Origin: AP-15 sp963833745
Lineage (GTDB): Bacteria; Pseudomonadota; Alphaproteobacteria; ATCC43930; CGMCC-115725
DNA length: 64,000 nucleotides
Reading direction: 5' to 3'
NCBI GenBank assembly: GCA_963833745.1
Contig: CAWHZD010000007.1
Coordinates: 310,001-374,000 of the forward strand
Positions 44,046 to 53,614 of this stretch are shown here, piece after piece. Under the pieces are notes generated by a model. That model saw only the letters and a program-made list of their open reading frames with translations. It was not told where the DNA came from and made no database searches. A program made the translations under genes and the position numbers. Every line of letters starts with the position of its first letter. The first letter of the stretch is position 1.

Positions 44046-45779
44046 ATGGAACAGCGCTGGGGCCTGCCCCTCGTCGCCTGGCCGCTGCGGCTTCGGCCGA
44101 CCCTTTGGGACCTCGTGGCGCTGCCGCTGGTGCTGGGCGTGCTGGCTCTGGTCGCCTGGGGCGGTTCGGCGATGGCCGTGCACTACGAGATCGGCCAGCC
44201 GCTGACGATCAGCCTCGATCCCTGGGCGCTGCCCGAATACGCGCTGCGCACCGTTTTGCGTATGGCCTGGGCGCTGGTTGCCTCGCTCGTCTTCAGCCTG
44301 GCTTATGCAGCACTCGCCGCGAAAAGCCGTCAGGCTGAGAAGATCCTGATCCCGTTGCTCGACGTTCTGCAATCGGTGCCGATCCTGGGGTTTCTGTCGA
44401 TCACCGTTACGGGGTTCATCGCGATGTTCCCCGGCCGGCTGCTCGGGGTCGAATGCGCCGCGGTCTTTGCGATCTTCACATCGCAAGCCTGGAACATGAC
44501 GTTCAGCATCTATCAATCGCTGCGCACCGTCCCGGGTGAACTGGTCGAGGCGGCGCGGATGTATCATCTCTCGCCGTGGCGACGGTTTTGGCGGCTCGAA
44601 GTGCCGCATGCCGTCCCGTCACTGGTGTGGAACATGATGATGTCGGTCTCGGGGGGCTGGTTCTTCGTCGTCGCCTCCGAGGCGATCACCGTTGCCGGCC
44701 ACACGATCCTGCTGCCCGGCGTCGGTTCCTACATCGCCGTCGCCATCGAGAAGGAGGATCTGCGGGCGATCGGCTGGGCCGTGTTGGTCATGTTTGTCGT
44801 CATTCTGCTCTATGACCAGCTGCTGTTCCGCCCGCTGATCGCCTGGTCGCGGAAATTCCAGCCTGAGACCGCGCCCGACGAGGACAACGTCCGGCCGTGG
44901 TTTCTGATCATGCTGCAGCGCGCCCGGCTGTTCGAGCTGGCTCAGTCGGGGCTGCTGCAGGTCAACCGCGGCGTCGACAGCGCCATCGCCGGGTTCGGGC
45001 AGCTGCGCCGGCGCGCGGCCCGGCGGCCGCCGGGGCCGCTCTTTGAGCACCTGTTCGACCTTGCGGTTCTGGTTCTCTCGCTCGCCGCCGCCGCGTGGCT
45101 GATCTTTTACATCCACACCCATGTCGACACCGCCGAGATCGGTTGGGTCTTCGTGCTCGGGTTTATTACCGCGATCCGGGTCCTGGTGCTGATCGCGATC
45201 GCCTCGCTGATCTGGGTCCCGATCGGCGTCGCGATCGGTCTGCGCCCGCGCCTCGCCGACCGGGTACAACCGATCGTCCAGTTCCTGGCCGCATTTCCGG
45301 CAAACTTGTTCTTTCCGCCGGTGGTGTTGCTGATTGTCCGCTTTCATCTGGACCCGCAGATTTGGCTCAGCCCGCTGATGATCCTCGGCACGCAATGGTA
45401 CATCCTGTTCAATGTCATCGGCGGCGCTACGGCGCTGCCAGCCGAACTGCGGCGGGCGGCGCAGAATTTCGGCGTCCGACGATGGGTGTGGTGGCGCCGG
45501 GTGATGTTGCCGGCGATCTTCCCGGCCTATGTGACCGGCGCCGTCACCGCCGCCGGCGGATCGTGGAATGCCAGCATCGTCGCCGAGGTCGCGCAGTGGG
45601 GCAACACGGTGCTGACCGCGACCGGTATCGGCGCCTACATCGCGCGCACCACCGCCGCCGGCGACAGCGCGCGCATCGCGCTCGGGATCAGCGTGCTGTG
45701 CCTTTACGTATTGGCGTTCAACCGGCTGCTGTGGCGCCGGCTCTATGACGTCGCCGCCGAACGTTTGCGACTCGACTGA
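44046..45779 (+). CDS. ABC transporter permease with two fused permease domains (NitT/TauT type)
   Basis: A 577-residue inner-membrane protein with two binding-protein-dependent permease domains in one chain (about 20-270 and 330-575), joined by a soluble linker rich in Arg. Each half has the EAA-type coupling loop: GELVEAARMYHLSPWRRFWR in the first and AELRRAAQNFGVRRWVWWRR in the second. Together they form a complete transmembrane pore with the ATPase encoded next. Such fused permeases belong to the nitrate/sulfonate/bicarbonate group. No periplasmic substrate-binding protein is encoded near it. The ATG at 44046 follows GAGAGGGG; longer upstream frames look noncoding. Confidence 0.9.
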   Translation: MEQRWGLPLVAWPLRLRPTLWDLVALPLVLGVLALVAWGGSAMAVHYEIGQPLTISLDPWALPEYALRTVLRMAWALVASLVFSLAYAALAAKSRQAEKILIPLLDVLQSVPILGFLSITVTGFIAMFPGRLLGVECAAVFAIFTSQAWNMTFSIYQSLRTVPGELVEAARMYHLSPWRRFWRLEVPHAVPSLVWNMMMSVSGGWFFVVASEAITVAGHTILLPGVGSYIAVAIEKEDLRAIGWAVLVMFVVILLYDQLLFRPLIAWSRKFQPETAPDEDNVRPWFLIMLQRARLFELAQSGLLQVNRGVDSAIAGFGQLRRRAARRPPGPLFEHLFDLAVLVLSLAAAAWLIFYIHTHVDTAEIGWVFVLGFITAIRVLVLIAIASLIWVPIGVAIGLRPRLADRVQPIVQFLAAFPANLFFPPVVLLIVRFHLDPQIWLSPLMILGTQWYILFNVIGGATALPAELRRAAQNFGVRRWVWWRRVMLPAIFPAYVTGAVTAAGGSWNASIVAEVAQWGNTVLTATGIGAYIARTTAAGDSARIALGISVLCLYVLAFNRLLWRRLYDVAAERLRLD

Positions 45780-45808
45780 CGCCCGTTTCAGCCCAAAGGA
45801 TGCCGAGG

Positions 45809-47179
45809 ATGCGCAGCGGACAACGTGAACCCGAGACGGCGACGACCGGCGCCGCGGCGGCCCTCGCGCCGCAAATTCTGGAAAAGCCGACGACCACCCC
45901 GCTGCTGCACGCCGCCGCCGTGTGCAAAACCTACCAGATGCCGGATCATCTCAGCCGGCTCGTGCTCGACCATATCGACTTTACCTTGCGAGACGGCGAG
46001 ATCGTCGCCGTTCTCGGCAAATCGGGTTCCGGCAAGTCTACCTTTTTGCGAATCCTCGCCGGCCTGATTCCGCCGAGCGACGGGGCGGTCGAATACCGCG
46101 GGCGGCGGGTCAGCGAACCGGCGCACGGCATCGCAATGGTGTTTCAGAGTTATGCGCTGTTTCCCTGGCTGACCGTGCTCGGCAATGTCGAGCTCGGGCT
46201 CGAGGCGCAGGGCGTCTCCGCCGTCGAGCGCCGCCGGCGCGCCGTGGAAGCGATCGACATAATCGGCCTCGACGGGTTCGAGAACGCCTATCCCAAGGAG
46301 CTGTCGGGCGGCATGCGACAGCGCGTCGGCTTTGCCAGGGCGCTCGTCGTCAACCCGGACATCCTGCTCCTCGACGAGCCGTTTTCGTCGCTCGACGTGT
46401 TGACCGCCGAGACCCTGCGCGGTGACCTGCTCGATCTTTGGGACGAGCGCCGCATTCCGACCAAGGGTATTCTGCTGGTGTCGCACAACATCGAGGAGGC
46501 GGTCGAAATCGCCGACCGCATCCTGATTTTCGGCAGCGATCCCGGCCGCATCCGCGCCGAGATCCCGATCGCTCTAGCGCGCCCGCGGGATATGCAGAAC
46601 CCCGGCATCCGCCAGATCGTCGACCGGGTTTACACGCTGTTGACCGAGACCGGGCGCGACGGGCGCCGCGGCGCAAAGCCCGAGCAGGTCGGCATCGGCT
46701 ATCGCCTGCCCGATGCGGCGGTGCAGCAGGCGTCAGGCCTGATCGAGACCTTGAGCGAGGCGCCCTATCACGGCCGCGCCGACCTGCCGAATCTCGCCTA
46801 TGAGGAAAACCTCGGCATGGACGAGCTGTTTCCGCTGATCGAGATCATCCACCTGTTGGGCTTTGCTCATGTCGGCGACGGCGACATCGAGCTGACCGCT
46901 CTTGGCCAAGCCTATGCCGAGGCCGACATCCTGTCGAAAAAGCAGCTCTTTGCCGACGCCGTCTTAAACCGCGTGCCGCTTGCTGCCCACATCCGGCGCG
47001 TTCTCGACGAGCGGCCGGACCACCACGCGCCGGCGGCGCGCTTTCTGCGCGAACTCGAGGATCATTTGTCCGAGGAGGAGGCCGAACGCGTGCTCGACAC
47101 CGTCATCAACTGGGGCCGGCACGCCGAGCTATTCGCCTATGACTACAACAGCGAGGTGCTGAACCTGGAGAATTTCTGA
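45809..47179 (+). CDS. ABC transporter ATPase with C-terminal AAA-associated domain
   Basis: A 456-residue nucleotide-binding subunit for the fused permease. The ATPase part (about 30-275) has Walker A VLGKSGSGKSTFLRILAG, Q-loop MVFQSYALFPWLTV, signature ELSGGMRQRVGFARALV, Walker B PDILLLDEPFSSLD and the His switch LLVSHN. The C-terminal ~150 residues (ASGLIETLSEAPYHGRADLP onward, ending NLENF) match the AAA-associated C domain fused to ATPases of nitrate/sulfonate/bicarbonate-type systems. It follows the permease by 29 bp. AAAGG at 45795-45799 fits a start at 45809 (or 45800). Confidence 0.9.
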   Translation: MRSGQREPETATTGAAAALAPQILEKPTTTPLLHAAAVCKTYQMPDHLSRLVLDHIDFTLRDGEIVAVLGKSGSGKSTFLRILAGLIPPSDGAVEYRGRRVSEPAHGIAMVFQSYALFPWLTVLGNVELGLEAQGVSAVERRRRAVEAIDIIGLDGFENAYPKELSGGMRQRVGFARALVVNPDILLLDEPFSSLDVLTAETLRGDLLDLWDERRIPTKGILLVSHNIEEAVEIADRILIFGSDPGRIRAEIPIALARPRDMQNPGIRQIVDRVYTLLTETGRDGRRGAKPEQVGIGYRLPDAAVQQASGLIETLSEAPYHGRADLPNLAYEENLGMDELFPLIEIIHLLGFAHVGDGDIELTALGQAYAEADILSKKQLFADAVLNRVPLAAHIRRVLDERPDHHAPAARFLRELEDHLSEEEAERVLDTVINWGRHAELFAYDYNSEVLNLENF

Positions 47180-47264
47180 CCGCGTCGACCGGAGGCCGGC
47201 GCGGCTTTGGACACCGGCGATCGATGACGACATCGACGCCGCCTGGCGTGACGCAATCCCGCGG

Positions 47265-47766
47265 TCAACTGCCGCCGTCGAAGAAGCTTTGTGCGATTTC
47301 GGCGCGCGCGATCTGCGGAAACATCAGCCGGGCGTAAAACGTGTCGCGGCCTGCGGTAAATCCAAACCCAGGAACGGTCGCCCAGCTGCGTAGCGACTTC
47401 TACTTTGACGAAGGCCTCCTGGCCGGGGACGAGGGCCACGTTCGTCGATTGGTTGAAGTCCCTGCCCCAACTCTCGACTTCGATGTGGTAGACCCCGGGC
47501 AGAACGTCGCGATAGAACGCGCCGCCCAGCTGGGCATAGCCGGCATAGGCGCCGTTCATCGTCACCTTGGTCATGTTGAGCGTGTCGGAAGGGAGATAGA
47601 CCCGGTAGAACCAAAGCCGCGCCTCGCCCGCCGGGACCGGCGGCACCGAAACCGAGCCGACCAGCGGGTTGCGAGCGCAAGCGGCTATTGCCGCCATTGC
47701 CAACAGCGCGGCGATCCGCAGCGATCGAAGCGGCCTGCGGCGGGGTGGTGCCGGGGATGAAACCAT
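47265..47766 (-). CDS. DUF2846-like lipoprotein; frame broken by one extra base
   Basis: A small lipoprotein: hydrophobic leader SLRIAALLAMAAIAAC with a lipobox Cys, then VPPVPAGEARLWFYRVYLPS, YAGYAQLGGAFYRDVLPGVY and VALVPGQEAFVKVE. At about 47397 (GCGACTTCTAC on the plus strand) the frame is lost; removing one base there gives SLRSWATVPGFGFTAGRDTF and then YARLMFPQIARAEIAQSFFD, ending DGGS, which is how such domains continue. The total length is 3n+1 and the restored protein has about 166 residues. Function of the family is unknown. Its start at 47766 is about 80 bp from the lipoprotein mapped on the other strand. Confidence 0.75.
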
Positions 47767-48007
47767 CTGCCGGTCAGCCGCCGCTATCATACGGGACAGG
47801 CGCGATCTCGCGGCGGCCGAGCCGGGGTTTGATCGCGCGGGCCCAAGATGCATCGCGCTCGATCGGCGTCATGTCGCCGCCGAAGCTCGACGAGCTGCGC
47901 AAGGCTTCGGATATATGCACGTCTTGCCGCAATATCGCCTTCACGGTTAGCTTATCTTGCACGGGGAGAAAAATCTCCACCGCCCCGTCATGTTTGCGTG
48001 GACTGGA

Positions 48008-48262
48008 ATGCGCATCCTGTTGCTGCTGACGCTGCTGTCTCTGGCCGCCTGCGTCCAACCTACTCTCAGCAAGATCGATTATCGGACCTACAAGATCGAT
48101 TCGGGAGGCGTCCCCGGCGGGTCCGACGCACCCAATCGGCGGTTGGCCCAGCAGGTCTGCCCCAATGGATACCGGGTGCTCGACCAGAACTCGCACTACA
48201 ATCCCAATCGTTATTCGGACGAGCCGGGAATCTTCACCACTTGGACGATCCGCTGCCTCTGA
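48008..48262 (+). CDS. Small lipoprotein, unknown function
   Basis: An 84-residue protein with a lipoprotein signal: ILLLLTLLSLAACVQP, where LSLAAC is a good lipobox. The mature part is polar: KIDYRTYKIDSGGVPGGSDA, RLAQQVCPNGYRVLDQNSHY and FTTWTIRCL, with two further cysteines that could form a disulfide. I do not recognise a family. The ATG at 48008 gives the most compact leader; an ATG at 47990 is possible. It ends 9 bp before the convergent lysS stop. Confidence 0.6.
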   Translation: MRILLLLTLLSLAACVQPTLSKIDYRTYKIDSGGVPGGSDAPNRRLAQQVCPNGYRVLDQNSHYNPNRYSDEPGIFTTWTIRCL

Positions 48263-48271
48263 GCCTCGCAG

Positions 48272-49744
48272 TCACCGCGGCCGCAGGGTTGGAAATGCGA
48301 TCACGTCGCGGATCGACGGGCTGTCGGTCAGCAGCATCACCAGGCGGTCGATGCCAATGCCGAGCCCGCCGCAGGGCGGCAGCCCGTATTCGAGCGCCGT
48401 CACGTAGTCCTCGTCGAGCGGCTGCGCCTCTTCGTCGCCGGCGGCGCGCGCCTGCATCTGGGCTTCGAACCGAGCGCGCTGGTCCTGCGGGTCGGTAAGT
48501 TCGGAAAACGCGTTGGCGACTTCCCAGCCGTAGATGTAGGTCTCGAACCGCTCGGCAAGCCGGGGATCGGTCCGGTCGGCTTTTGCCAGCGGCGAGATGT
48601 CGCGTGGAAAGCCCGTGACATGGGTCGGGGCGATCAGATCGGCCTCGACCCGCGCGCCAAACACCGCTTCGAGCGCTTGGCCCCAATTCTCGCTGCCGGT
48701 CAAGACGACGCCGAGCCCCGCGGCGGCGCGGCGGGCGTCCTCGGCGCCGTCGAGCGCCAGAAAGTCGATGCCGGTCGCCGCCTCGACCAACTCGGCCATG
48801 CCGCGCCGCGGCCACGGCGGCGACAGGTCGATCCCGGTCCCGCCATAGTCGATCCGCAAGCTGCCGAGCACGGCCTCGGCGGCGGCGGTAATCAGCTCCT
48901 CGGTCAGCTGCATCATCGCGCGGTAGTCGACATAAGCCTCGTAGAGTTCAAGCGAGGTGAATTCCGGGTTGTGGCGCGGCGACAGCCCCTCGTTGCGAAA
49001 GCAGCGATTGATCTCGAAAACCTTGTCGGCGAGCCCGCCAACCACCAGCCGCTTTAAATGCAGTTCGGGCGCGATGCGCAGATAGAGGTCGATGTCCAGC
49101 GCATTGTGATGGGTGACAAAGGGTTTGGCCGAGGCGCCGCCGGGGATCGTGTGCAGCATCGGGGTTTCGACTTCGAGATAACCGCGGACGACAAGGTTGG
49201 TGCGCAAGGCGGCGACGATCCGGCTGCGGCGGCGCAGGGTCTCGCGGCTTTCCGGGTTCATGATCAGGTCGAGATAGCGCTGGCGATAGCGCAGCTCGAC
49301 ATCGGCGAGCCCGTGGTATTTCTCGGGCAATGGCCGCAAGGTTTTCGCCAGCACTGAAACCGCGCTGGCGTTGACTGTCAGCTCGCCGCGCGGGGTGCGG
49401 CGGACGACCCCTTCGACCCCGATCAGATCACCGATATCGAGCAACCGAACCGCCGCCAAGCCTTGCGAATCGAGGTAGTCACGGTGGCAGAAGATCTGAA
49501 TCTTGCCCGAGGCGTCGTGCAGGTCGATGAACATGCCGCTGTTGCGGATGGCGCGGATGCGCCCGGCGACACGGACGCTCTCGCCGGTCTCGGCGCCGGC
49601 GGCGAGCGCGGTATGGCGGCGTTCGAGATCTGCCGCCTCGTGGGTGCGGGCGAATTCGTAGGGATAGGGATCGATCCCGAGCGCCTTCAATGCGTCGAGC
49701 TTTGCTAGACGGACGGCGCGCAGCGGATCTTCGGCATCGGTCAT
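48272..49744 (-). CDS. lysS: Lysyl-tRNA synthetase, class II
   Basis: A 490-residue class II lysine--tRNA ligase. The N-terminal OB-fold anticodon-binding domain is seen in SVRVAGRIRAIRNSGMFIDL and YHGLADVELRYRQRYLDLIM. Class II motif 1 lies in VRGYLEVETPMLHTIPGGAS, motif 2 in KVFEINRCFRNEGLSPRHNP, FTSLELYEAYVDYRAMMQ follows, and motif 3 is PPCGGLGIGIDRLVMLLTDS. All three are intact, so it should be active. It lies 16 bp from the ABC exporter stop on the same strand and may be transcribed with it. Confidence 0.96.
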   Translation of the reverse strand: MTDAEDPLRAVRLAKLDALKALGIDPYPYEFARTHEAADLERRHTALAAGAETGESVRVAGRIRAIRNSGMFIDLHDASGKIQIFCHRDYLDSQGLAAVRLLDIGDLIGVEGVVRRTPRGELTVNASAVSVLAKTLRPLPEKYHGLADVELRYRQRYLDLIMNPESRETLRRRSRIVAALRTNLVVRGYLEVETPMLHTIPGGASAKPFVTHHNALDIDLYLRIAPELHLKRLVVGGLADKVFEINRCFRNEGLSPRHNPEFTSLELYEAYVDYRAMMQLTEELITAAAEAVLGSLRIDYGGTGIDLSPPWPRRGMAELVEAATGIDFLALDGAEDARRAAAGLGVVLTGSENWGQALEAVFGARVEADLIAPTHVTGFPRDISPLAKADRTDPRLAERFETYIYGWEVANAFSELTDPQDQRARFEAQMQARAAGDEEAQPLDEDYVTALEYGLPPCGGLGIGIDRLVMLLTDSPSIRDVIAFPTLRPR

Positions 49745-49760
49745 TGCATATTCCAGCAGC

Positions 49761-51485
49761 TCAGCCCGCGGCGACTTGAGAGACCGGTTGCGGCGACAGA
49801 TCGATGATCGTGTCGTGGAAGCGCCGCAACGATCCGTGATGGCCGACGCTGACGATCGTCGGTTGCCAGGAAGCCTCGCGCAACAACCGATAGAGCGACA
49901 TCTCGGCGGCCTCGTCGAGCGCCGAGGTCGCCTCGTCGAGAAACACGACTTCCGGCCGCACCAAAAACACCCTGGCGAAGGCCAGCCGCTGCTGCTCGCC
50001 GATCGACAGACGCTGCGCCCAGTTTCCGTCCTCGTCGAGGCGCTCGACGAGATCCGGCAACCCCACCGTCCGCAGGGCGTCGGCAAGCCCGGTGCGCGGC
50101 AGCTCAGCCGCGGCGCGGGGGTAGGCGAGCGCGTCTGCCAGGGTACCCAGAGGCAGATAAGGCCGCTGCGGCAGGAACAAGGTGCGGCCGTCGGCGACGC
50201 GAATATGGCCGCGCCCAAACGGCCACAAACCGGCAAGCGCGCGCAGCAACGTGCTCTTGCCGACGCCGGACGGGCCGGTGACCAGCAGCGCGTCGCCCGG
50301 GCTCGCTTTCAGCGCGACATCCTGATGCAGCGGGCGCCCGTCGGGCAGATCGAGATCGAGGGCGCTGACCTCGACCCCATTGCCGCCGCGCTCGATCGCG
50401 ATCGGCTGGGGCGCGCGGCGCTCGGCGGTGATTTCGTCGAGCCGCGTGCGGAACCCGGAAAGCCGCTGCACGACCGCCTGATACTGTGCGATCTCGGTGT
50501 ACGAGTTGACGATAAAGGACAGCGAATCCTGAACCTGGCCAAAGGCCGAAGCGATCTGCATCAGCCCGCCAAGCTGGATCGTCTTGTTGAAATAGCGCGG
50601 GGCGGCGACGATGAACGGGAACACGATCGCCAGCTGGCCATACCCGGTGGTGAGCCAGGTCAGTTTTTTGCGACGTCTGATAATCCCCCACCAATTGCCG
50701 ATAATCCGCGCGAAACGGGCCTGAAAGGTGTCGAGCTCGCGCGCCTCCCCACCATAAAACGCGACGTTCTCGGCGTTCTCGCGCAGTCGGACCAGGCTGA
50801 AACGGAAATCCGCCTCGTACCGCTGCTGGTCGAAGCTCAGCCGGATCAGCGGGTTGCCGATCCAGCGCGTCAACAGCGTACCGCCGACGGCATAGATCAG
50901 CGCCGCAAAAACCATGTAGCCCGGGATGCTGAATGTCCGGCCGCCGCCGAGCGGGATCGTCAGTGCGCCCGACAGCACCCACAGGATCGTCAGAAACGAC
51001 AACAGGGTAACAAAAGCGTTGAGGAGGCCAAGCGACAGGACGATGCTCATCGTGGCGAAACTGTCGATGTCGTCCGAGATGCGCTGATCGGGGTTGTCGG
51101 TTACCGCCTGGTTCAGCTGCATGCGGTAATAGCTCTGGTCTCCGAGCCAATTGCGCAGATAGCGGTCGGTAAGCCAGCGGCGCCAGCGGATATGCAGAAT
51201 CTGCCGCAGATACAGCGCATAGACGGCATCGACGATCATCGCGAAGGCGATGATCCCAAAGACCGCGAATTGGCGCCAGAACTCGCCCCAATTATATTGC
51301 TGCAGGGCATTGTAGAAATCGTTGTTCCAGCGATTGAGGCGAACGTTGAGCCATACCGAAAAAAGGTTGAGCGCCACGACCGCGACCAGAAGGCCGATCG
51401 CCGACCATTTCTCGTCGGATTTCCAGTAAGGCCAAGAAAGGTCCCAGGCCTGACGCAGGAACCCGCGCTCACTTGCCGCCGCCAT
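49761..51485 (-). CDS. ABC transporter, fused membrane/ATPase, SbmA/YddA type
   Basis: A 574-residue half-transporter with a membrane domain of the SbmA/BacA type (about 25-340: WSAIGLLVAVVALNLFSVWL, LNRWNNDFYNALQQYNWGEF, YYRMQLNQAVTDNPDQRISD) and a C-terminal ATPase (Walker A GPSGVGKSTLLRALAG, signature LSIGEQQRLAFARVF, Walker B PEVVFLDEATSALDE). DNPDQRI is a family hallmark. Relatives (YddA, Rv1819c, BacA) move peptides, vitamin B12 or long-chain lipids, so the cargo is open. GGAGGG precedes the ATG. The gene lies 16 bp upstream of lysS. Confidence 0.92.
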   Translation of the reverse strand: MAAASERGFLRQAWDLSWPYWKSDEKWSAIGLLVAVVALNLFSVWLNVRLNRWNNDFYNALQQYNWGEFWRQFAVFGIIAFAMIVDAVYALYLRQILHIRWRRWLTDRYLRNWLGDQSYYRMQLNQAVTDNPDQRISDDIDSFATMSIVLSLGLLNAFVTLLSFLTILWVLSGALTIPLGGGRTFSIPGYMVFAALIYAVGGTLLTRWIGNPLIRLSFDQQRYEADFRFSLVRLRENAENVAFYGGEARELDTFQARFARIIGNWWGIIRRRKKLTWLTTGYGQLAIVFPFIVAAPRYFNKTIQLGGLMQIASAFGQVQDSLSFIVNSYTEIAQYQAVVQRLSGFRTRLDEITAERRAPQPIAIERGGNGVEVSALDLDLPDGRPLHQDVALKASPGDALLVTGPSGVGKSTLLRALAGLWPFGRGHIRVADGRTLFLPQRPYLPLGTLADALAYPRAAAELPRTGLADALRTVGLPDLVERLDEDGNWAQRLSIGEQQRLAFARVFLVRPEVVFLDEATSALDEAAEMSLYRLLREASWQPTIVSVGHHGSLRRFHDTIIDLSPQPVSQVAAG

Positions 51486-51559
51486 CAACACCCTCCGCCC
51501 ATCGCACCCGGCCTCTTGTGCACGACTTGTCCATTCGCGGCGCCTAAGATGCGCCGGTC

Positions 51560-52036
51560 GTGATCCTCGCGCCGTTCCTTCCCTCGTCCGCCGGCGAGCC
51601 TGTTGCCGCCAGCCTGCTCGCCCGCGGCGTGTGCCGCGCCTTCGACCAGCTCGGCTATGCGAGCCTTGTCGAATTCCCGCTCGCCAATGGTCGCCGCGCC
51701 GATGTCCTGGCGCTCGGCAAGGGCGGTGATCTGGTTATCGTCGAAATCAAGAGCTCGGTCGCCGATTTTCGCTCCGACCAGAAATGGGCGAGCTACCGCG
51801 AATATGCCGACCGCTTGTATTTTGCCGTTGCCAGCGGGTTTCCGATCGCGCTGATCCCCGAGGAATGTGGCTTGATGGTGGCAGACGCATTCGGCGCGGC
51901 CGTGCTGCGCGAAGGTCAGGCCATCCGGCTCGGCGCCGGACGACGGCGCGCCGAAACTCTGCGCTTTGCCCGGATCGCCGCGGCCCGCCTGCGCCGCTCG
52001 CTCGATCCCGAGGCCGGCCGCCTCGACGGTATGTGA
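51560..52036 (+). CDS. mmcB: MmcB-family DNA repair protein
   Basis: A 158-residue protein of the alphaproteobacterial MmcB family, a restriction-endonuclease-like fold linked to mitomycin C and other crosslink resistance in Caulobacter. The core is FPLANGRRADVLALGKGGDL, the catalytic Asp and Glu-x-Lys in ADVLA and VIVEIKSSVADFRSDQK, then WASYREYADRLYFAVASGFP. The GTG start at 51560 lies 74 bp from the divergent exporter. I looked for a LexA box in the gap and did not see a clear one. Confidence 0.88.
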   Translation: MILAPFLPSSAGEPVAASLLARGVCRAFDQLGYASLVEFPLANGRRADVLALGKGGDLVIVEIKSSVADFRSDQKWASYREYADRLYFAVASGFPIALIPEECGLMVADAFGAAVLREGQAIRLGAGRRRAETLRFARIAAARLRRSLDPEAGRLDGM

Positions 52037-52054
52037 TTCTCCGCCGCGGCCTGG

Positions 52055-53521
52055 TTAAGCCGAACGGGCGAACCGGGCGATCGTGGCGCTGGTGCTGTAG
52101 CCCGCCATCACATCCGCGAGCAGGACCTCACCCCCGGCGGCTTTGACGAGATCTGCGCCGACGACGTCTTCGAGTTGGTAATCTGCACCTTTGACCAGTA
52201 GCTGCGGATGTATCGCCCGGATCAGATCGACCGGCGTGTCCTCATCGAAGATCACGATCAGATCAACCGCAGCCAACGAGGCCAGGACCGCCGCGCGGGC
52301 CGACTCCGTCTGCACCGGACGGGTGGGGCCCTTCAGCCTTGCCGCCGACGCGTCGCTGTTGAGCCCGATCACAAGCCGCTCGCAAGCCATCTTGGCCTGC
52401 CTCAGCAACGACACATGGCCTGGATGGAGCAGATCGAAGCAACCGTTGGTGAAGCCGATCCTGAGTCCCTGGCGGCGCCATCGCTCAATCTGGTCGAGCG
52501 CGTGCAACCGCGGCATTACCTTGTCGGTACTGTAGAGATCGTGACCGTCGATCCAGGCGGCAAGCTCGCTCGGGTAGACAACCGCGGTCCCGACCTTGCC
52601 GACCACAATGCCGGCCGCAACGTTGGCGAGCCGCGCGCCGTCGATGGCGCTGATGCCGGCGCCAAGCGCCGTGCTGAGCGTTGCCACCACCGTATCCCCG
52701 GCACCTGACACGTCATAGACCTCGCGCACCTCCGCCCGCTGCGGGTAGACCGTGCCGTCGGCGCCGACCAGGATCATTCCCTCCTGGCCGAGTGAGGCAA
52801 GAACGGCGCCAAATCCGCACCGCTCGATCAACGCGCTTGCCGCGGCGACGACCTCGCCTTCGGTGCCTGTCGGCATTCCCGTGGCTTGCGCCAGTTCGCG
52901 GCGGTTCGGCTTCAGCAGATCGGCGCCGCGATAGCGGATGTGGTCGCCCCCTTTCGGGTCGACGACGACGCGCGCGCCACCCTCGCGCGCCGCGCGGATG
53001 ATTTCGAGCGCTACTCCTTCGGTCAGCACACCCTTTGCATAATCGGAAATGATAACCACTGTCTGGTCGGTCACCAGCTCGCGCGCGAGACGCAGCAGAT
53101 CCTCACGGATATAGGGATCGAGCGCGATGGCGGTCTCGCGATCGGCACGTAACAGCTGCTGATTGGCGGCGACATAGCGGGTCTTGACCGTTGTCGTCCG
53201 CGTCGGCTGAACCAACACATGCACCTCGGCGCCGTCCTGCGCCTCGAGTAGGCGGCTGATCTCGCGGCCGCCGTCGTCATCACCGACGACCGAGATGAAC
53301 GAGGCCTGCGCCCCGAGCGCCGCGAGATTGCGCAGCACGTTGCCGGCCCCGCCCAAGGTCTTCAGTTCGCGCTCGATGTTCAACACCGGGATCGGCGCTT
53401 CGGGCGAGACCCGGTCGACCTGACCGTAAACGTAATGGTCGAGCATCACGTCGCCGATGCATAGCACGCGGGCCGATTGCAAGCGTTCGATTAGGGAGAT
53501 CAGGTCGCCGTTGTCAGCCAT
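52055..53521 (-). CDS. hldE: Bifunctional heptose-7-phosphate kinase / heptose-1-phosphate adenylyltransferase
   Basis: A 488-residue HldE (RfaE), which makes ADP-glycero-manno-heptose for the lipopolysaccharide inner core. The PfkB/ribokinase domain (1-320) starts RVLCIGDVMLDHYVYGQVDR, has LKTLGGAGNVLRNLAALGAQ and the catalytic GAGD in YDVSGAGDTVVATLS. The cytidylyltransferase-like domain (about 340-488) has GFTNGCFDLLHPGHVSLLRQ with the HPGH motif, GLNSDASAARLKGPTRP and IFDEDTPVDLIRAIHPQLL. Both halves are complete. The convergent mmcB stop is 18 bp away. Confidence 0.95.
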   Translation of the reverse strand: MADNGDLISLIERLQSARVLCIGDVMLDHYVYGQVDRVSPEAPIPVLNIERELKTLGGAGNVLRNLAALGAQASFISVVGDDDGGREISRLLEAQDGAEVHVLVQPTRTTTVKTRYVAANQQLLRADRETAIALDPYIREDLLRLARELVTDQTVVIISDYAKGVLTEGVALEIIRAAREGGARVVVDPKGGDHIRYRGADLLKPNRRELAQATGMPTGTEGEVVAAASALIERCGFGAVLASLGQEGMILVGADGTVYPQRAEVREVYDVSGAGDTVVATLSTALGAGISAIDGARLANVAAGIVVGKVGTAVVYPSELAAWIDGHDLYSTDKVMPRLHALDQIERWRRQGLRIGFTNGCFDLLHPGHVSLLRQAKMACERLVIGLNSDASAARLKGPTRPVQTESARAAVLASLAAVDLIVIFDEDTPVDLIRAIHPQLLVKGADYQLEDVVGADLVKAAGGEVLLADVMAGYSTSATIARFARSA

Positions 53522-53614
53522 CTGGATTTCAAATGAGGGGGGATGCCTGCCCGTCTTGTGGCGTGACCGGCAGCCGAATTCAAGGTTTGGGTGTATCGTT
53601 AACCAGTTTTGTTG

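Noticed and set aside
43854..45779. Longer start for the fused permease at 43854
   Set aside because: The extra 64 residues are basic, lack membrane or family features, and overlap the oxygenase gene; the ATG at 44046 has a good ribosome-binding site.
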